A DNA stretch of 64,000 nt from Ceratotherium simum simum (GCF_000283155.1 NW_004454210.1:6499766-6563765); one strand, 5' to 3'; counted from the stretch's first letter, positions 48,195 through 59,575 are shown. The notes: generated from the sequence alone by a model not told the origin. Program-made: numbers and translations.

Positions 48195-48645
48195 TAATTT
48201 TTATTCATTTACTATTAAATGTTTTTAAATATACAAAATTGTACGACTAACAATATAGAATGCCTTTGGGGCTGCCACCTAGCTTAAAAAATTAACTATT
48301 ACAGGCATAGTTGTAGTTTCTTGTGTACCCCTCCCAAATGCACTTCTCTCCAACCCCTCACCAGAGGGAACCCTGATTCTGAAGTGAAAGGTTATCACCC
48401 TGAAGCATATCTTTATACTTTTATACATATGTAAATTTTCCTAGACAACATAAAGAATCATTTTGCATATTTTTAAATTTTGCATGAATGGTAGCATACT
48501 GTACATATGTAATTTGGTTTTTTTACTCCATACATTTTTAGATGTATCTACTTTGATACATGCTGCTCTAGTTTATTCATTTTTGACTGTCACGTATTAT
48601 TCCACTATAGGAATATACCACAGAGTAGCCATCCATTGAAAGCTT
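48195..48645 (-). repeat. Old L1M fragment (antisense)
   Basis: 'cacttctctccaacccctcaccagagggaaccctgattctg', 'tgcatgaatggtagcatactgtacatatgtaatttgg', 'ttactccatacattttt' and 'tattattccactataggaatataccacagagtagccatcc' match antisense L1M 3' regions. Strongly diverged. Confidence 0.7.
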
Positions 48646-48818
48646 CATTTTCAAAAGAGGAGAAAGAACGTCCGTGCTGTGGGGAAGAAAAGAGGAGCCA
48701 GATAAAACGACCCTTCAATTATACACACCACGGCTCCAAATCAGGGCTTGGCTGCCCTGCTGCTTTTCGCCTTACTGCTCAGGAATACTGTCTGAGTAAA
48801 TAGCTGAGATGGATTGTT
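48646..48818. other. Unassigned intergenic DNA
   Basis: Short spacer. Nothing recognised. Confidence 0.35.
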
Positions 48819-49090
48819 AAAAAAAATACCCATGGGGCCGGCCCTGTGGCTTGGTGGTTAAGTGCGCGCGCTGCAATGCTGGTGGCCCGGGTTCGGATCC
48901 CGGGTGTGCATCGAGGCACCGCTTCTCCGTCCATCCTGAGGCCGAGTCCCACATGCAGCAACTGGAAGGATGTGCAGCTATGACATACAACTATCTACTG
49001 GGGCTTTGGGGGGAAAAAATAAAATAAATAAAATCTTTAAAAAAAAAAAAAAAAAAAAAAATTTTAAAAAAAAAAAAAAAAAATACCCAT
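48819..49090 (+). mobile_element. ERE1-type SINE, short form, with target-site duplication
   Basis: Body 48834-49038: ggggccggccctgtggcttg, B box GGTTCGGATCCC near 48891, 'tatgacatacaactatctactggggctttgggggg', then an AATAAA tail and poly-A to about 49083. The A-rich-start direct repeat ending in AAAAAATACCCAT flanks it at 48819-48833 and near 49078-49090. Still carries several CpGs. The minus-strand open frame at 48779-48961 is SINE sequence. Confidence 0.96.
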
Positions 49091-50025
49091 GAACAGAGTA
49101 TAAGACAGATGGTGACAGCCAAGTACCACTGACTGATCCCAAGCCTCTCCCTAGTGGTAACGGCCTCCTTCACTGTACCAGGGATGCAGAATAATACCTG
49201 CCAGAGGCCATATATCAGCTCACTGGACACCACGCCAAGTCACCCTTCAGAATGCAATTCATTTCTCTAGGAAAATCATTTATTTTATCACTTTCTTAAA
49301 ACTGTGTCCTTGGAGTTGTGCTTCCTTGAAACACCTGTAGGATAGGCTTTTTTCATGTCACAATCACCTCCCTGGATCTTCCAAGCTTGTTCTGCTCAGT
49401 AATTGGTCAACAGGAAGATCAGTTGCTTCTCAAAGACGAGCAGTCTCCCTGCTCTCCTAGCCTCAGATAGCCAGCTCTGCCTGTCTTGACAGTCAAAGCA
49501 GCAAGTGGGAGGACAAGAAAAGAGCAACGAGCTAAAGGAGGAGCCCAGGAACCTCACGCACTCCAGTGGACTCTCTTCAACCTGGTTAAGTATAAAAACT
49601 AACACCTGTGTGCCAGACACCTGCAGCCGAGGACGTGGGACTGCTGCTCCGTCTTGCAGTACTTAGAGAGACTGGGCAAAGGAACTGGCTGGCTGACCGT
49701 GCCTAAGAAACTGGATTAGCAGTGTTAGCAAAGGCCAGGTGGGTCTAGCCCCAGGAGTGGGAGCCTAGTATTGACAGCCAAGTGTCTGGAGGGCAAGGCC
49801 AAGACACTGTCAAGGGTGGGGCCTCCTGTTGACACTCAGAGGGAGCGAGAAACCCACTGACACTAATAAAAGATGTGTCCCTAAAACGAGAGAAATGTGA
49901 CAGGTAATCCAGCAGTGAGGTCGCCAGTAGATCTTTCCATCCTTTAATTCTACAAGTTCCTTTCAGTAGCAAGAGTCTGATCCATATTTTGCAAAAGGGC
50001 TCTCATTCATGCAAGACCACTATTT
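49091..50025. other. Unassigned intergenic DNA
   Basis: Moderate GC (49.4-49.9 kb). Minus-strand open frames at 49396-49620 and 49745-49972 have no domain and no convincing splice context. Confidence 0.35.
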
Positions 50026-50029
50026 AAAA

Positions 50030-50458
50030 ATCAGGTCAATCTATACAAGTGAATACTACTCAACAATAAAATGGTACAAAATACTGTCACACAAAACATC
50101 ATGGACAAACCTCAAAATCATCATGCTAGTATAAAGAAGAGAGAAGAAAATATACACTGTATGTTTCCATTTACATGAAGTCTGAGTACAGGCAAAGCTA
50201 ATCTTTGGTTCTAGATGTCAGAAATCTACTATATGTGGGGGGAGGGGTAGGGCAGTTGACTGGAAAGAGGAATGATGGAACTTTCTGAATGATAGAAATG
50301 TTCTATGTCTTGTTTTGTGTGGCAGTTACACAGGTAACTGTGACTGTTGGTGGTCACCAAACCAACCTTTAAGACCGTGCATTTTGTTGTAAGCAAATTT
50401 TAATGCAATTTTTTAAAAATTGTACATAAAAAATAAATCTATAAATAAAATCAAACTA
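50030..50458 (+). repeat. L1M 3' fragment (sense)
   Basis: 'gtgaatactactcaacaataaaatggtacaaaa', 'atcatggacaaacctcaaaatcatcatgctagta', 'gtatgtttccatttacatgaag', 'ggggagggg', 'gatagaaatgttctatgtcttg' and a final AATAAA-rich end follow the L1 3' order in sense. Confidence 0.85.
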
Positions 50459-50539
50459 AAGATGTGTTTGGCTAGGAAAAACTTTCCATGGAAAGTATGA
50501 ACTCCAAGAGAATTCCATGGGATTGTCTCATGCGAGTCC

Positions 50540-50895
50540 AGCTCCGTCTCCTTGGAAGTACTTGTGTCTAGATGACTTTCCAGACCACATTATTTTCAAC
50601 AGTCACTCTGCTCTAGAATTTCCCCTCCTCTTTCTTTTCATAATTCTCCCTCCATCACACTTCCCATCCTCTGAAATATACATATATATATATATGATAT
50701 GCATATGTATTTAATTGCATTTTTGATTGTGTATTTGTTTATTGTGTGTCTTTCTCCACCTAAAATGTCAGCTCCACAAGGGCAGGCATTTTGTCCGTCT
50801 TGCTCACTCCTGTAGCCCCAGTGCTTAAAAAATGCATGGCACGTGGTATCCCTTGATAATTGTTTTCAAATAAATAAATAAGTTAAAGGAAAGAA
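50540..50895 (+). repeat. L2 LINE 3' end with embedded TA repeat
   Basis: 'tgtctttctccacctaaaatgtcagctccacaagggcaggcattttgtccgtcttgctcactcctgtagccccagtgcttaa' and 'gcatggcacgtggta..ataaataaataag' is the L2 3' end in sense. A TA microsatellite lies at about 50683-50699. Confidence 0.88.
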
Positions 50896-50899
50896 AAAA

Positions 50900-51040
50900 A
50901 ATGGTTAACTGTCTATTTGACTTTAGAGATCATCCAGTCCAAACATGTCACTTTACAGATGAGGACACTGAAACTCTAAGAGGTGGCATTACTTTCTCCA
51001 TCACAGAATCAGAAAGTGGCAACATTGCAGGTGAGGATGG
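50900..51040 (-). repeat. MIR-related fragment
   Basis: 'gactttagagatcatccagtccaaac', 'cactttacagatgaggacactgaaactctaagagg' and 'cagaatcagaaagtggcaa' match the reverse-oriented MIR-related class seen also at 37.9 kb. Confidence 0.6.
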
Positions 51041-51870
51041 ACCACTCCCCAGATCCTACTTCTCTCTCTTGAGTAAGGTCACAAATAACCCTTGTTTGAC
51101 CAAAATCATTAGTTCTTCCTCTATCTTAACTTCCTTTCCACGCATGCTTATAATTATTCTAATTTAATGAATCATCAAACTTAAAGAATGAGACACAAAA
51201 TAATCAGGCTATGCATATTTGCCTTGACTCTCTTACTTCCAAAATAAATAATATAACATTGTTACTAATGTTCATAGTAAATCTAGTCTGGAATGACATC
51301 ACTTGAAACCTTTCTACGTAAAGATCATTCAAAGTTCTGAATGTCTGCGTTATACAGAAAGCACTGTGCTAGGTTGAAAAGGGATTCACGGAGTATTTTA
51401 AGAAAAGCAAAATATAAGAAGAACTTGGTGCCACATCACTCAGTTATTTAGGGCAAAGCAAATGCTAGAACCCAAGTGTCTAGTGCTCTTTTGCTATATT
51501 ACCAGATATGATCAAACCTTGAGCTGAGGAATGAAGATCCATGTAAGATTCCAGGCATCAATCAGTTGTTGCCTTCTCCATATTCCTAAAATTGCATCCT
51601 TTTTCCGCAAGAGGCTATCCTTGTTCATTTTCAAGTGCAAGTTAGAGAGAGTGAAACAATTTATCTACAGTGATGGCAACAGATCAGACAGCCTCCAAGA
51701 TCAAGGCCAGCAAGGGCTGACAAAGAAGAAAAGAAGAGAAACAAGGAGTCACACTCAGGAAATCTTGGCAAAGGTGAAAAGAAGTTGCTATGCTACGTCA
51801 GCAACGATTTACGAGACTCAAGACCCACCTTCTAGTATCCTCTACAAAGATGCTTCAATAGTCTTCTTCA
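51041..51870. other. Unassigned intergenic DNA
   Basis: Holds most of a 138-codon plus-strand open frame (51531-51947) with no recognised domain. It runs into the next ancient repeat, which argues against a gene. Confidence 0.35.
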
Positions 51871-51872
51871 TT

Positions 51873-51960
51873 TCACTCATCCAAGAAATATTTAGAGTGC
51901 CCATTACGGGACAAGCGCTTTTCAAGGTGCTAGATGCACTGGGTTGAACACATTGGTGTC
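51873..51960. repeat. Ancient interspersed repeat fragment, L2/MIR era
   Basis: 'tttcactcatccaagaaatatttagagtgcccattacgggacaagcgcttttcaaggtgctagatgcactggg' resembles the '..caacaaatatttattgagcgcctac..caggcactg' class. Confidence 0.5.
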
Positions 51961-52141
51961 ACATTCTGACCTCTCCCCAAGTCCACTACTCCACGCTCCA
52001 TCTCTTCCCCTTCAGACAACTTCTGTGGTCTCAGGGGAATTAGCCTCGGCCACCTGCCAGCCAGGAAAGGACTTGGATTGACCAATATCCTTCTATTGTC
52101 AGAATAATTAATAGTCTGTTAACATGGCATTCTTCTCCTAA

Positions 52142-52162
52142 ACACACACACACACACACACA
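52142..52162. repeat. CA dinucleotide microsatellite
   Basis: About ten uninterrupted CA units. Probably length-polymorphic. Confidence 0.95.
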
Positions 52163-52610
52163 AATATTTGCATTTTAAAAGTGAATGCTTCTTAGCCCAA
52201 ATGGTTCTCTAATTGTGAGATTTCGCTTAAATAACAAGATGAAGTCAAATTAAAGATTTGGTTAGTAGAGGTAGTAGGGGAATTGGCAAACAGGAGGGTA
52301 TCTAGGGTTGGACCCTGGAATCAGCATCTCAAATGTGCTTCTGACTGCTTCTTCCTTTAATCTTCATCTAAATCCACCATTTAAAAAAAAATCTGCAAGG
52401 ATTTTACATGAGGGATGAGGGTGTGAATGAAGGTAGGGAAGTTCTGCCCGGTGCAAGATAGAGGGGACAATGATATATGTTGGTTATGTGTGTCATTTTT
52501 AGAGTAGAGGTTTTTGGATTAGTGATTATCCAAGTAAAAATTTTTTAAACTTCAATTTTCCAAGAACTTCTTGGGGATTGAATAGCAAGCAAAGAATTTA
52601 ACACCCCTTA
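52163..52610. other. Unassigned intergenic DNA
   Basis: No repeat or gene recognised. Confidence 0.35.
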
Positions 52611-52611
52611 T

Positions 52612-52990
52612 TATGGACTGAAGTTTTGTGTCCCTCCAAAATTCACATATTGACACTCTAATCCCCGTGATGGTATTTGGAGACAGGAACCTTTGGCAGG
52701 TAATTAGGGTTAGATGAGGTCATGGAGGTGGGACATGTGGCCTCATAAGAAGCAGCACCGGAGAGCTCTCTCTCTCTTCTTTCTCTCTGCACACACAAAG
52801 ATGAGGCCATGTGAGCACACAGCGAGATGGTGGTCACTTACCAGCCAAGAGAAGAGGCTTCAGAATGAACCTACCTTGCTGGTACCTTGATGTTGGACTT
52901 CCCAGCCTCCAGAACTATGAGAAATAAATTTCTATTGTTTAAGCCACCCAACCTATGGTATTTTGTTATGCAGCCTGAGCTAATACAAGC
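52612..52990 (+). mobile_element. Solo LTR of MaLR class (MST/MLT1-like)
   Basis: 'ttatggactgaagttttgtgtccctccaaaattcacatattgac', 'gtgatggtatttggag', 'gatgaggtcatggaggtggg', 'gagctctctctct', 'gccatgtgagcacacagcgag', 'gatgttggacttcccagcctccagaactatgagaaataaatttctattgtttaagccacccaacctatggtattttgttatgcagcc' give a nearly complete MaLR LTR in sense. No internal region or gene is attached. Confidence 0.9.
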
Positions 52991-53075
52991 CTACTCTATA
53001 TTACTAAGTCAGATATAATAATTTGCTATAATTCCTGATTGTGATATTTACTGTCTCCCTTATTCTTTTCTTGGC

Positions 53076-53125
53076 CTCTCTCTCTCTCTCTCACCTTCTC
53101 TCTCTCTCCCTCTCCTCCCCACCCC
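53076..53125. repeat. CT-rich microsatellite
   Basis: Imperfect CT/CCT repeat passing into C-rich sequence. Confidence 0.88.
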
Positions 53126-54225
53126 CACACATACATACAGAAGCTAGGAAAATATCTATATAAATAAAATTGCTAAAATAGAACAGATTTTAAAAATATG
53201 CTGTGGATACTATATACAGCTTGAATTGAAAAAGAAATAGATCTGCCTGAAGAAGAATTTTTTTTGGTTGCTTTCAGGCTTTCAGTTGTTTTTTGTGATG
53301 CATCCTTATAAAGCTTATGTGAATAAGGGTGTACAACAGGCACTCATCTATATTTAACACTCCCCCATCCACTTTTTTCCCTTGATTTAGAATTTACTAA
53401 AATTACTCAAGCCCTCCCCAGTATTTTCGCCAGTTCAGGGGGGTTCATTTTTCCTGCAGGGCTCCAAGCGTGGTGCAGACTCTCACAGTGCAAGCCCGGG
53501 GAAGCAGTTGCCAGGAGAGCTGAGGAGCATGGGGAGTAAGTTCATACGTTGAGGAACTCATTTATCTTCCACAGTAACCTCCCTCCCACCCCCACAACCA
53601 ACTACAAACTACTTAACCCATCAAAACTGAGAGCTGCCAAAGCCACTCTCCTCTTGTGACTGCAAAGACCTCCGTAGTCAGTCACAAAGCTTTTCAAGCT
53701 AGTATACTCTTGATTGGTTTAAATTGCTAAACCCTCAACTATCTTTGGATTCAGAATTCTCACTTAAATCACCGGTCATTCTCTATATATGGTTAAAGAA
53801 TTGGAACTGGGGGTAAAAAATAAGTGAGGAGTCACATTAGCATCCTGTTCATTTCTCAGGAGCTTCAGACTTCTCAGATTATGGCAATAATATTGCAATA
53901 TACCTTATTTCCAAAGGCTCAGAGAGGGAATGTTAAATTTTATAATGAAGAAAATTTTTTACTTGAGCAGGAATCCAGGAGTTTAAAGGAGCTCTAGAAA
54001 TGCTAATGTGAATGACCGGCTACATTAACATAGTTAAGAATTCCTATGCTTTTATTGCCATCCTGAAATATGTTGGACCACGTGACAAAGGCTTGAATAA
54101 TATTCTTTTTCTTCACTCACCATGTGTTTAGAGTCTTTAATCACTGGTGATTGGTTATCCTCATTCATTCGTGTTTTTATCATCTTCATTCAGTCAGTCA
54201 CAAACATTTATTGCTGGCTAAGATC
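53126..54225. other. Unassigned intergenic DNA
   Basis: No confident repeat apart from a possible ancient fragment at 54160-54225 ('cattcattcgtg..cagtcacaaacatttattg'). No gene. Confidence 0.35.
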
Positions 54226-54227
54226 TA

Positions 54228-54625
54228 TGTTCAAGAGTATTGACTGCAAAATGTGTGATAATATCAAAAACTAGAAAGAACCTAAATGTTCCTCTTCAGG
54301 GAGTTAATTAAACAAACCATGATCTATCCATAAAGTAGAATAGGATGCACCAGTTAAAAGACGTGAGGTAGACTTAAACGTCTTGACATGAAGAAATGTG
54401 ACCTTTCTATATGGTTAAGTGGAGGAAAGCAGATTATAAAGGGCATTCCTACTGAAATATTTTTAAATTAAATTGTGTGTGGGTGGGTGTGTGTGCACGT
54501 GGGTATACTTCTGTGAGTGTCTGGAAAATATACACCTATTTGTTAACTTGTTAACAATGTATTTCTGGGGTATTGCTGATTGATATACTTTTCTCGTATT
54601 TGAATTTTTTTACAATAAGGTAATC
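54228..54625 (+). repeat. L1M 3' fragment (sense)
   Basis: 'gtgataatatcaaaaactagaaagaacctaaatgttcctcttcagggagttaattaaac', 'ggatgcaccagttaaaag', a GTGTGTGGGTGGGTGTGTGTG run near 54474-54494, and 'tgaatttttttacaataaggtaa' follow the order of old L1 3' ends. Confidence 0.7.
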
Positions 54626-54629
54626 CATT

Positions 54630-55022
54630 ACCTCTTCATCACATAGTTGAAGTTCCTTGTTCTGGGAACCCATGGAAGAATTACACACACCAGGACTCCT
54701 GTGGTTGGGTGGCACCATATGATTGGTTCCGTCTAATAAATTATAAGCAAAAATGGCATGTGTCAATTCCAGGCTGGAATATTTAATTGCTGGTGCAAGA
54801 TCCTCCAGAGCATTTCCTTCTGCTAGGAAACCCAACAATGTTTGGGATAGGGGCTACTCCATCAGCCTAGATCCTGAAATGAGGAGCTGTGGGTGGAGTG
54901 GAGCCTCCAGCCAACCCACAATGGCCACGTAATCAGAGCAAAAAATAAACTCTTGTTATTCTAAGCCTTCAAGATTTGAGAATTTTGTTAGTGAATAATG
55001 ACCTAGCCTATCCTGACTAGTA
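54630..55022 (+). repeat. Old LTR-like repeat, copy 1 (sense)
   Basis: Ends with 'aaaaaataaactcttgttattctaagcc..gacctagcctatcctgactagta'. Its reverse complement gives 'aggataggctagg', 'gggttggctggaggctccactcc', 'ggatctaggctgatggagtagcc', 'ctctggaggatcttgcaccagcaattaaat' and 'ggtgccacccaaccac', the order of one common mammalian LTR-like repeat. The 95-codon minus-strand frame inside is not a gene. Family name not resolved. Confidence 0.6.
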
Positions 55023-55184
55023 AAAGTCAGCATATACTAATTTTCTCTCTAAAAAAAAGATGTTGCTTTTCTGAAAAAGAGTGTGTGTGAGGCTGTCGCT
55101 GTTCCGGACCATGGAGAGAGAACAGTAAAAGGAAAAAGGAATACCTTATCTTTTAGGGCCTCAAGCTGAATCATATTTTCACTT

Positions 55185-56135
55185 TATTTACTTTAGCAAA
55201 AATATTCTGATGAGTGAGTCTTCCAACATTGTTCTTTTTCAGGATTGCTTTAGCTATTCTGGGTCCCTTGAATTTCCATATGGATTTTCGCATCAGTTTA
55301 TCAACTTCTGCAAAAAAAAAAAAAAAAGGCAACAGGGATTTTGATAGGGATTGTGTTGAGTCTGTAGATCAATTTGGGGAGAATTACCATCTTAACAATT
55401 TTACGTCTTCCAACCTATGAACATGGGCTATGTTTCCATTTTTCCAGGTCTTCTTTAATTTCTTCCAATATGTTTTATAGTTTTCAGTGTATATACATCT
55501 TGCATGACTTACACTTAATGTATTCCTATGTATTTTATTCTTTTAGATTCTATTGTAAATTGAATTGTTTTCTTCATTTCACTTTGGCTTGTTCATTGCT
55601 AGTGTATAGAAATGCAATGGATTTTTGTATATTGATCTTGTATCTTGCAACCTTGCTGAATTATTTATTAGCTCTAATAGTTTCCTTGGGAATTCCTTAG
55701 GATTTCCTACATATAAGACCCTATCATCTGCAAATAGAGATCATTTTACTTCTTCCTTTCCAGTCTGGATGCCTTTGTTTTATTTTCTTGCTTAATTTCT
55801 CTGGCTAGAATCTCCAGTATAATGTTGCATAGAACTGGTGAGAATGGACATCCTTGTCTTGATCCTGATCATAGGGGAAAATCATCAGACTTTCACCATT
55901 ATATATCAGGTTAGCTGTGGGTGTTTCATAGGTGCCCTTTATTAGATTGAAGAAGTTCACTTCTCCTAGTTTGTTGAGTGTTTTTATCACAAAAGTGTGT
56001 GAGATTTTGTCAAATACTTTCTCTGCATCTGTTGAAATGATCACGTAGCTTTTGTCTTTTATTCCATTGATATGGTATGTTACATTAATTGATTTTTGAA
56101 TGATGAAAGGAGTGTTTCATCCTTAGAAGGAATTA
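55185..56135 (-). pseudogene. L1 ORF2 reverse-transcriptase fragment (dead)
   Basis: Antisense LINE-1 ORF2. On the minus strand, an open segment at 55805-56044 encodes the start of the reverse-transcriptase palm: DAEKVFDK (motif A, with its aspartate) followed by TLNKLG and a PTANLIYNGE-like stretch. Reading on, the motif C text FADD is present at 55723-55734, about 100 residues downstream as expected, but in another segment after frame changes. Further parts (55190-55700) match the region after motif C. An A16 run at 55312-55328 breaks the sequence. It lacks the endonuclease domain, the 5' UTR and any continuous frame, so it cannot act. It is a 5'- and 3'-truncated fossil. Confidence 0.93.
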
Positions 56136-56202
56136 GTATATATGTTTACTGAAAGTGAATTGGAAATTCATGGTTTCATGTCATCCTCTACCTCTTGGTT
56201 CA

Positions 56203-56640
56203 TCCTGTTGTATTGATCAGGATAGGCTACATCATGCTGCTACAAGAATGGCACCAAAATCTTAGTGTTTTAACACATACAAATTTATTTCTCACTGATA
56301 TAAACATTGCTATAGGTCAGACCACTCTTCACAGTATAGTGCTTTACCATCCACACGGTGATTCACAGATCCAGGCTGCCCTGATCTCAACACACTGCCC
56401 TTACACTAACTGTCTAAGGAAAATCAAGAGATTGAAAAGTCACCCAGGGGCTTTTCACTGCCTCAGCCCAAAAGTCACACATATCACTCATTCTCAGATT
56501 TCATTGTTCATAATTAATAACACAGTCTTGCTTTACTGTGAGGGGAATGGAAAAAATAATTGTATTGTGCCCAGGAGAGAGGAATACGAAATAGAATTTG
56601 GGAACACATTGAATTTTCTCTGCCATAGACTTTTTTATTC
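56203..56640 (-). repeat. Old LTR-like repeat, copy 2 (antisense)
   Basis: Starts 'ttgatcaggataggctacatcatgctgctacaagaatggcaccaaaatcttagtgttttaacac', then 'cagatccaggctgccctgatctc', 'ggcttttcactgcctcagcccaaaagtcacacatatcactc'. This is the same family as the repeat at 54630-55022 in opposite orientation. TCAGGATAGGCTA is shared between its left end and the reverse complement of the other copy's right end. The 155-codon plus-strand frame at 56195-56662 is repeat sequence. Confidence 0.65.
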
Positions 56641-56647
56641 TTTACCA

Positions 56648-57118
56648 CTTGTTCTGGGTTGAACTGTGTCCCCAAAAAAGATACGTTGAAGTCCTCATCC
56701 CCAATATCTCAGAACGTGACCTTATTTGGAAATAGGGTCATTGCAGATGTAATTAGTTAAGATGAGGTCTTGCTGGCGTAAGGTGGGTCCTTAATTCAAT
56801 ACAACTAGTGTCTTTACAAGAAGCGGAAAATGTCATGTGAAGACAGAGACACACAGGGAGAACGCTCTGTGATTACAGAGGCAAAGATTGGAATGATGCA
56901 GCTGCAAGCCAAGAAGAGTCAAGAATTGACAGCCACCACCAGAAGCTAGACAGAGGCAAGAAGGGATTCTGCCAGAGTTTCTGAGGGCACATGATCCTGC
57001 TGACACCTTTGATTTTAGGCTTCTGGCCTCCAGAACTATGAGGTAAAAAATTTCTCCTGTTTTAAGCCACCTAGTTTGTGGTACCTTGTTATGGCAGATG
57101 TAGGAAACTAATCCACTC
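56648..57118 (+). mobile_element. Solo LTR, MLT1 type (MaLR)
   Basis: Near-complete: 'tgttctgggttgaactgtgtccccaaaaaagatacgttgaagtcctcatcccc', 'gaacgtgaccttatttggaaatagggtcattgcagatgtaattagttaagatgagg', 'acacagggagaacgctctgtgattacagaggcaaagattggaatgatgcagctgcaagcc', 'ggcttctggcctccagaactatgag', 'ttttaagccacctagtttgtggtaccttgttatggcag'. About 470 bp, sense, without internal genes. The match to the MLT1A/B group is very good. Confidence 0.95.
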
Positions 57119-57902
57119 GAGAATACTGTTATGAATTTTTTACTGAATCTAAGATGACATCAATGATAAGACATGAATTGTTTCCTGGATGTATGAGAAA
57201 GAAAAAATACTGCTAATTAAACTATGACACCCTGCCTTAATGATAATCTTTGATGATGCATAAATTATTACACTATCGTCTCAATGCTGTGCAGCATCTT
57301 TTCTCTATACCAAGGAATTGGGCAATTTCTTGTGTCTTCGAGTGTATCGGCACGTGATAGGCAATCATTTTGCCCATTTCTCAGTAATAACACACAATAC
57401 AGCCACAGCTACTTGTGAGTTTATTCCCTTCTTATGTACCATACATTTGTTCTTGTGCAAGAAAATACAGAATTCTGTTCATTCTTCCAAAATTGCTTCA
57501 CTAATATCAAATTTATGTCCCTCTGCCTGTATCTTTGCCTTCTGCATATATAGTAACTTTTCATTTCAACACCAAGTTATATTGTAAGTTCTGATGGCAA
57601 GGGTCTTTAAATGGCAATTAAACTCAACACATAATAGCACCAATGCACATAGTTCAACCAAAATGGTGGCAATATGAGTAGCTATGACCAAGTCTGTGTC
57701 TGCACAGGCATTGACAACTATGTCACCACTGCCACTAAGCCAACAGCTATTGTTGTGCAAGCCAACAGCTTACACTATCAATGTAAGATATATCCCAAAT
57801 TCAGAATGTGAAAAAATAGGCCTCTCAGAATCAATAAACTATAGCAATGAAACAACAGCAACAATGAAATCAGGTCAACCAGTCTTGATCATCTACTATC
57901 CT
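57119..57902. other. Unassigned intergenic DNA
   Basis: No repeat recognised. Open frames at 57318-57974 on both strands have no domain. Confidence 0.35.
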
Positions 57903-57904
57903 AG

Positions 57905-58378
57905 AATAGTAGTTCTCAAAGTGTGGTCTGGAGATTCCTGGGGGTTACCTCAGACCTTTGCAGGAAGTCTGTGAATTCAAAACTATTTCCACAATAATAC
58001 TGATTGTTTTTTGTGTGTTCATTCTCCTTCATTCATTACAGTACAGTGGAGTTTTCCAGGGACTACATGACATGAAATACTACAACAAACAATGCAGAAG
58101 CAGATACGAGACTCTGTTGTCCATCAAGCTGAACATTTTGCCACTCTTTGCTCTATTTTTTTTTTTGTATTGGAAAAGTATTTTCATAAAAAAGAATATT
58201 ATTTAAGGAAATATGAAATGGGTTTATTATTGTTATTTAGGTGGATTAATAGTTAAACTTTTTCTGTTTTAATTTCTAATATGGTAAATATTGATGGCTA
58301 TAACAACAAAAGTCCTCGATGATTTTTAAGAGTATAGAGCGATACTGAGATCAAAAAGTTCAAGAATCACTGTTCTAA
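57905..58378. mobile_element. hAT-type (MER5/Charlie-related) DNA transposon, non-autonomous
   Basis: Left end 'agtagttctcaaagtgtggtc' and right end 'aaaagttcaagaatcactg' are degenerate terminal inverted repeats of the 'cagtggttctcaaa' type. Inside are 'cctgggggttacctcagacc', 'acagtggagttttccagggactacatgacatg', 'gcagaagcagatacgagact', 'gggtttattattgttattt' and 'ttctaatatggtaaatattgatgg', in the order of a known longer relative of MER5. No transposase frame. Confidence 0.8.
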
Positions 58379-58594
58379 TAAAACACTGCTTCGACTGCCT
58401 TGGACTTGAAAGACGCATGTCTTGGTCCACTGAACAAACCTTGCAGTTGAGTTTCGATCAACATCATAAAAAAAAGCAAACATTGAGAACATTATAATGC
58501 CCTACTCTATCAAATATAATTCAAAAACAAAAATACTAAACCATAAAATATAATTTGGCATTTCAATAGGATATATGTTTATAAATAGCTTTAA

Positions 58595-58650
58595 TTGTGT
58601 GTGTGAGTGTGTCTATCTGTCTGTCTGTCCTTCTCTTCCTGTCTCTCCTG
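58595..58650. repeat. TG/TCTG simple repeat
   Basis: Imperfect TG run followed by TCTG units ('ctatctgtctgtctgtcc') and CT-rich text. The open frame at 58597-58797 begins in this repeat and is not credible. Confidence 0.8.
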
Positions 58651-59308
58651 TCTTTTGATGCCTCAAGCCCGTGCTTGGCCAGCCTGCAGCTTCAGCCGTG
58701 TGCCGCCTTGGCTTTCCACAGCCTGCATCCAAAGCAAAGACTCCTGAAGTCCTTCACAGGGATGTTTTCACAATCAACCTACACAACTCTTTCATGAGTT
58801 CCTCCTCTTTCATGACTTCCTTCCAATGAGACACTTTTTGCCTTCCAATGGTTCAGGCAAGAAGCCAGAAAATTTCACAGCCATCTATTTTTCTCACAGA
58901 ATGATATGGGCATATTCTTTCTCTGGTGATTTGCCCTAAAACACTGTAGGCTGAAGAATTTCCTCACAATTAGGAAAATTGTAATTGGTGGGTTAAGTTT
59001 GGTATAAAGTATAGAAGGTGGGTTAAGTTTGTCCTAGGAGCTTTCCCACTGCCCCAGCACCTCTTCCTCGTCCCTGAAGTGTTATCCCATCCAGGCAATA
59101 TGATGGCCAATTAATTCCTACTGAAGTATTTATTAATTGATAAAAGCTTTGCGTGGAACCCTGTGGATTATTTACATTTTGAAAGCTGACTCTTAAAAAT
59201 CAAAAAGTCATTAAGAACCAAATAAATTAAGCGACATAAATTAAGCAGGCAGCAGAAGAGTGATATTTCAGCAGAATATCTATCTCAGTGCCATCATGGA
59301 ATCTTAAA
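58651..59308. other. Unassigned DNA with a 15-bp direct repeat
   Basis: GGTGGGTTAAGTTTG occurs twice, near 58988-59002 and 59018-59032. No gene or transposon recognised. Confidence 0.4.
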
Positions 59309-59309
59309 A

Positions 59310-59575
59310 CTAAAGGTTAGTATTTACTAGGTGCGTACTACAGGTCAAATACTGTTCTGAACACTTTGCATGTAGTAATATATTTAATCTTCACAACTAA
59401 CATAACAGGCGGGTACTATTATTATTCTCATTTTAATGATGAGGAAAGTCTGGCACAGAGAGGTCAGATTACTTCCCCTGGGTCACACAGTGTAACTCGG
59501 AGAGCCTGGATCCAATTCTAGGCGGTGTGATCTCAGAGCCAGGCACATAATCACTAGACTATACTGCCTCTTGAA
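59310..59575 (-). repeat. MIR SINE
   Basis: 'tttactaggtgcgtactacaggtcaaatactgttctgaacactttgcatgtag', 'cttcacaactaacataacaggcgggtactattattattctcattttaatgatgaggaaa', 'tcacacagtgtaac' and 'cactagactatactgcctct' give a full-length MIR in reverse orientation. Confidence 0.95.

Noticed and set aside
51531..51947. 138-codon plus-strand open frame
   Set aside because: No domain, and its 3' part is an ancient L2/MIR-era repeat. It fits chance.
56195..56662. 155-codon plus-strand open frame
   Set aside because: It lies almost entirely within an LTR-like repeat recognised by order and end sequence.
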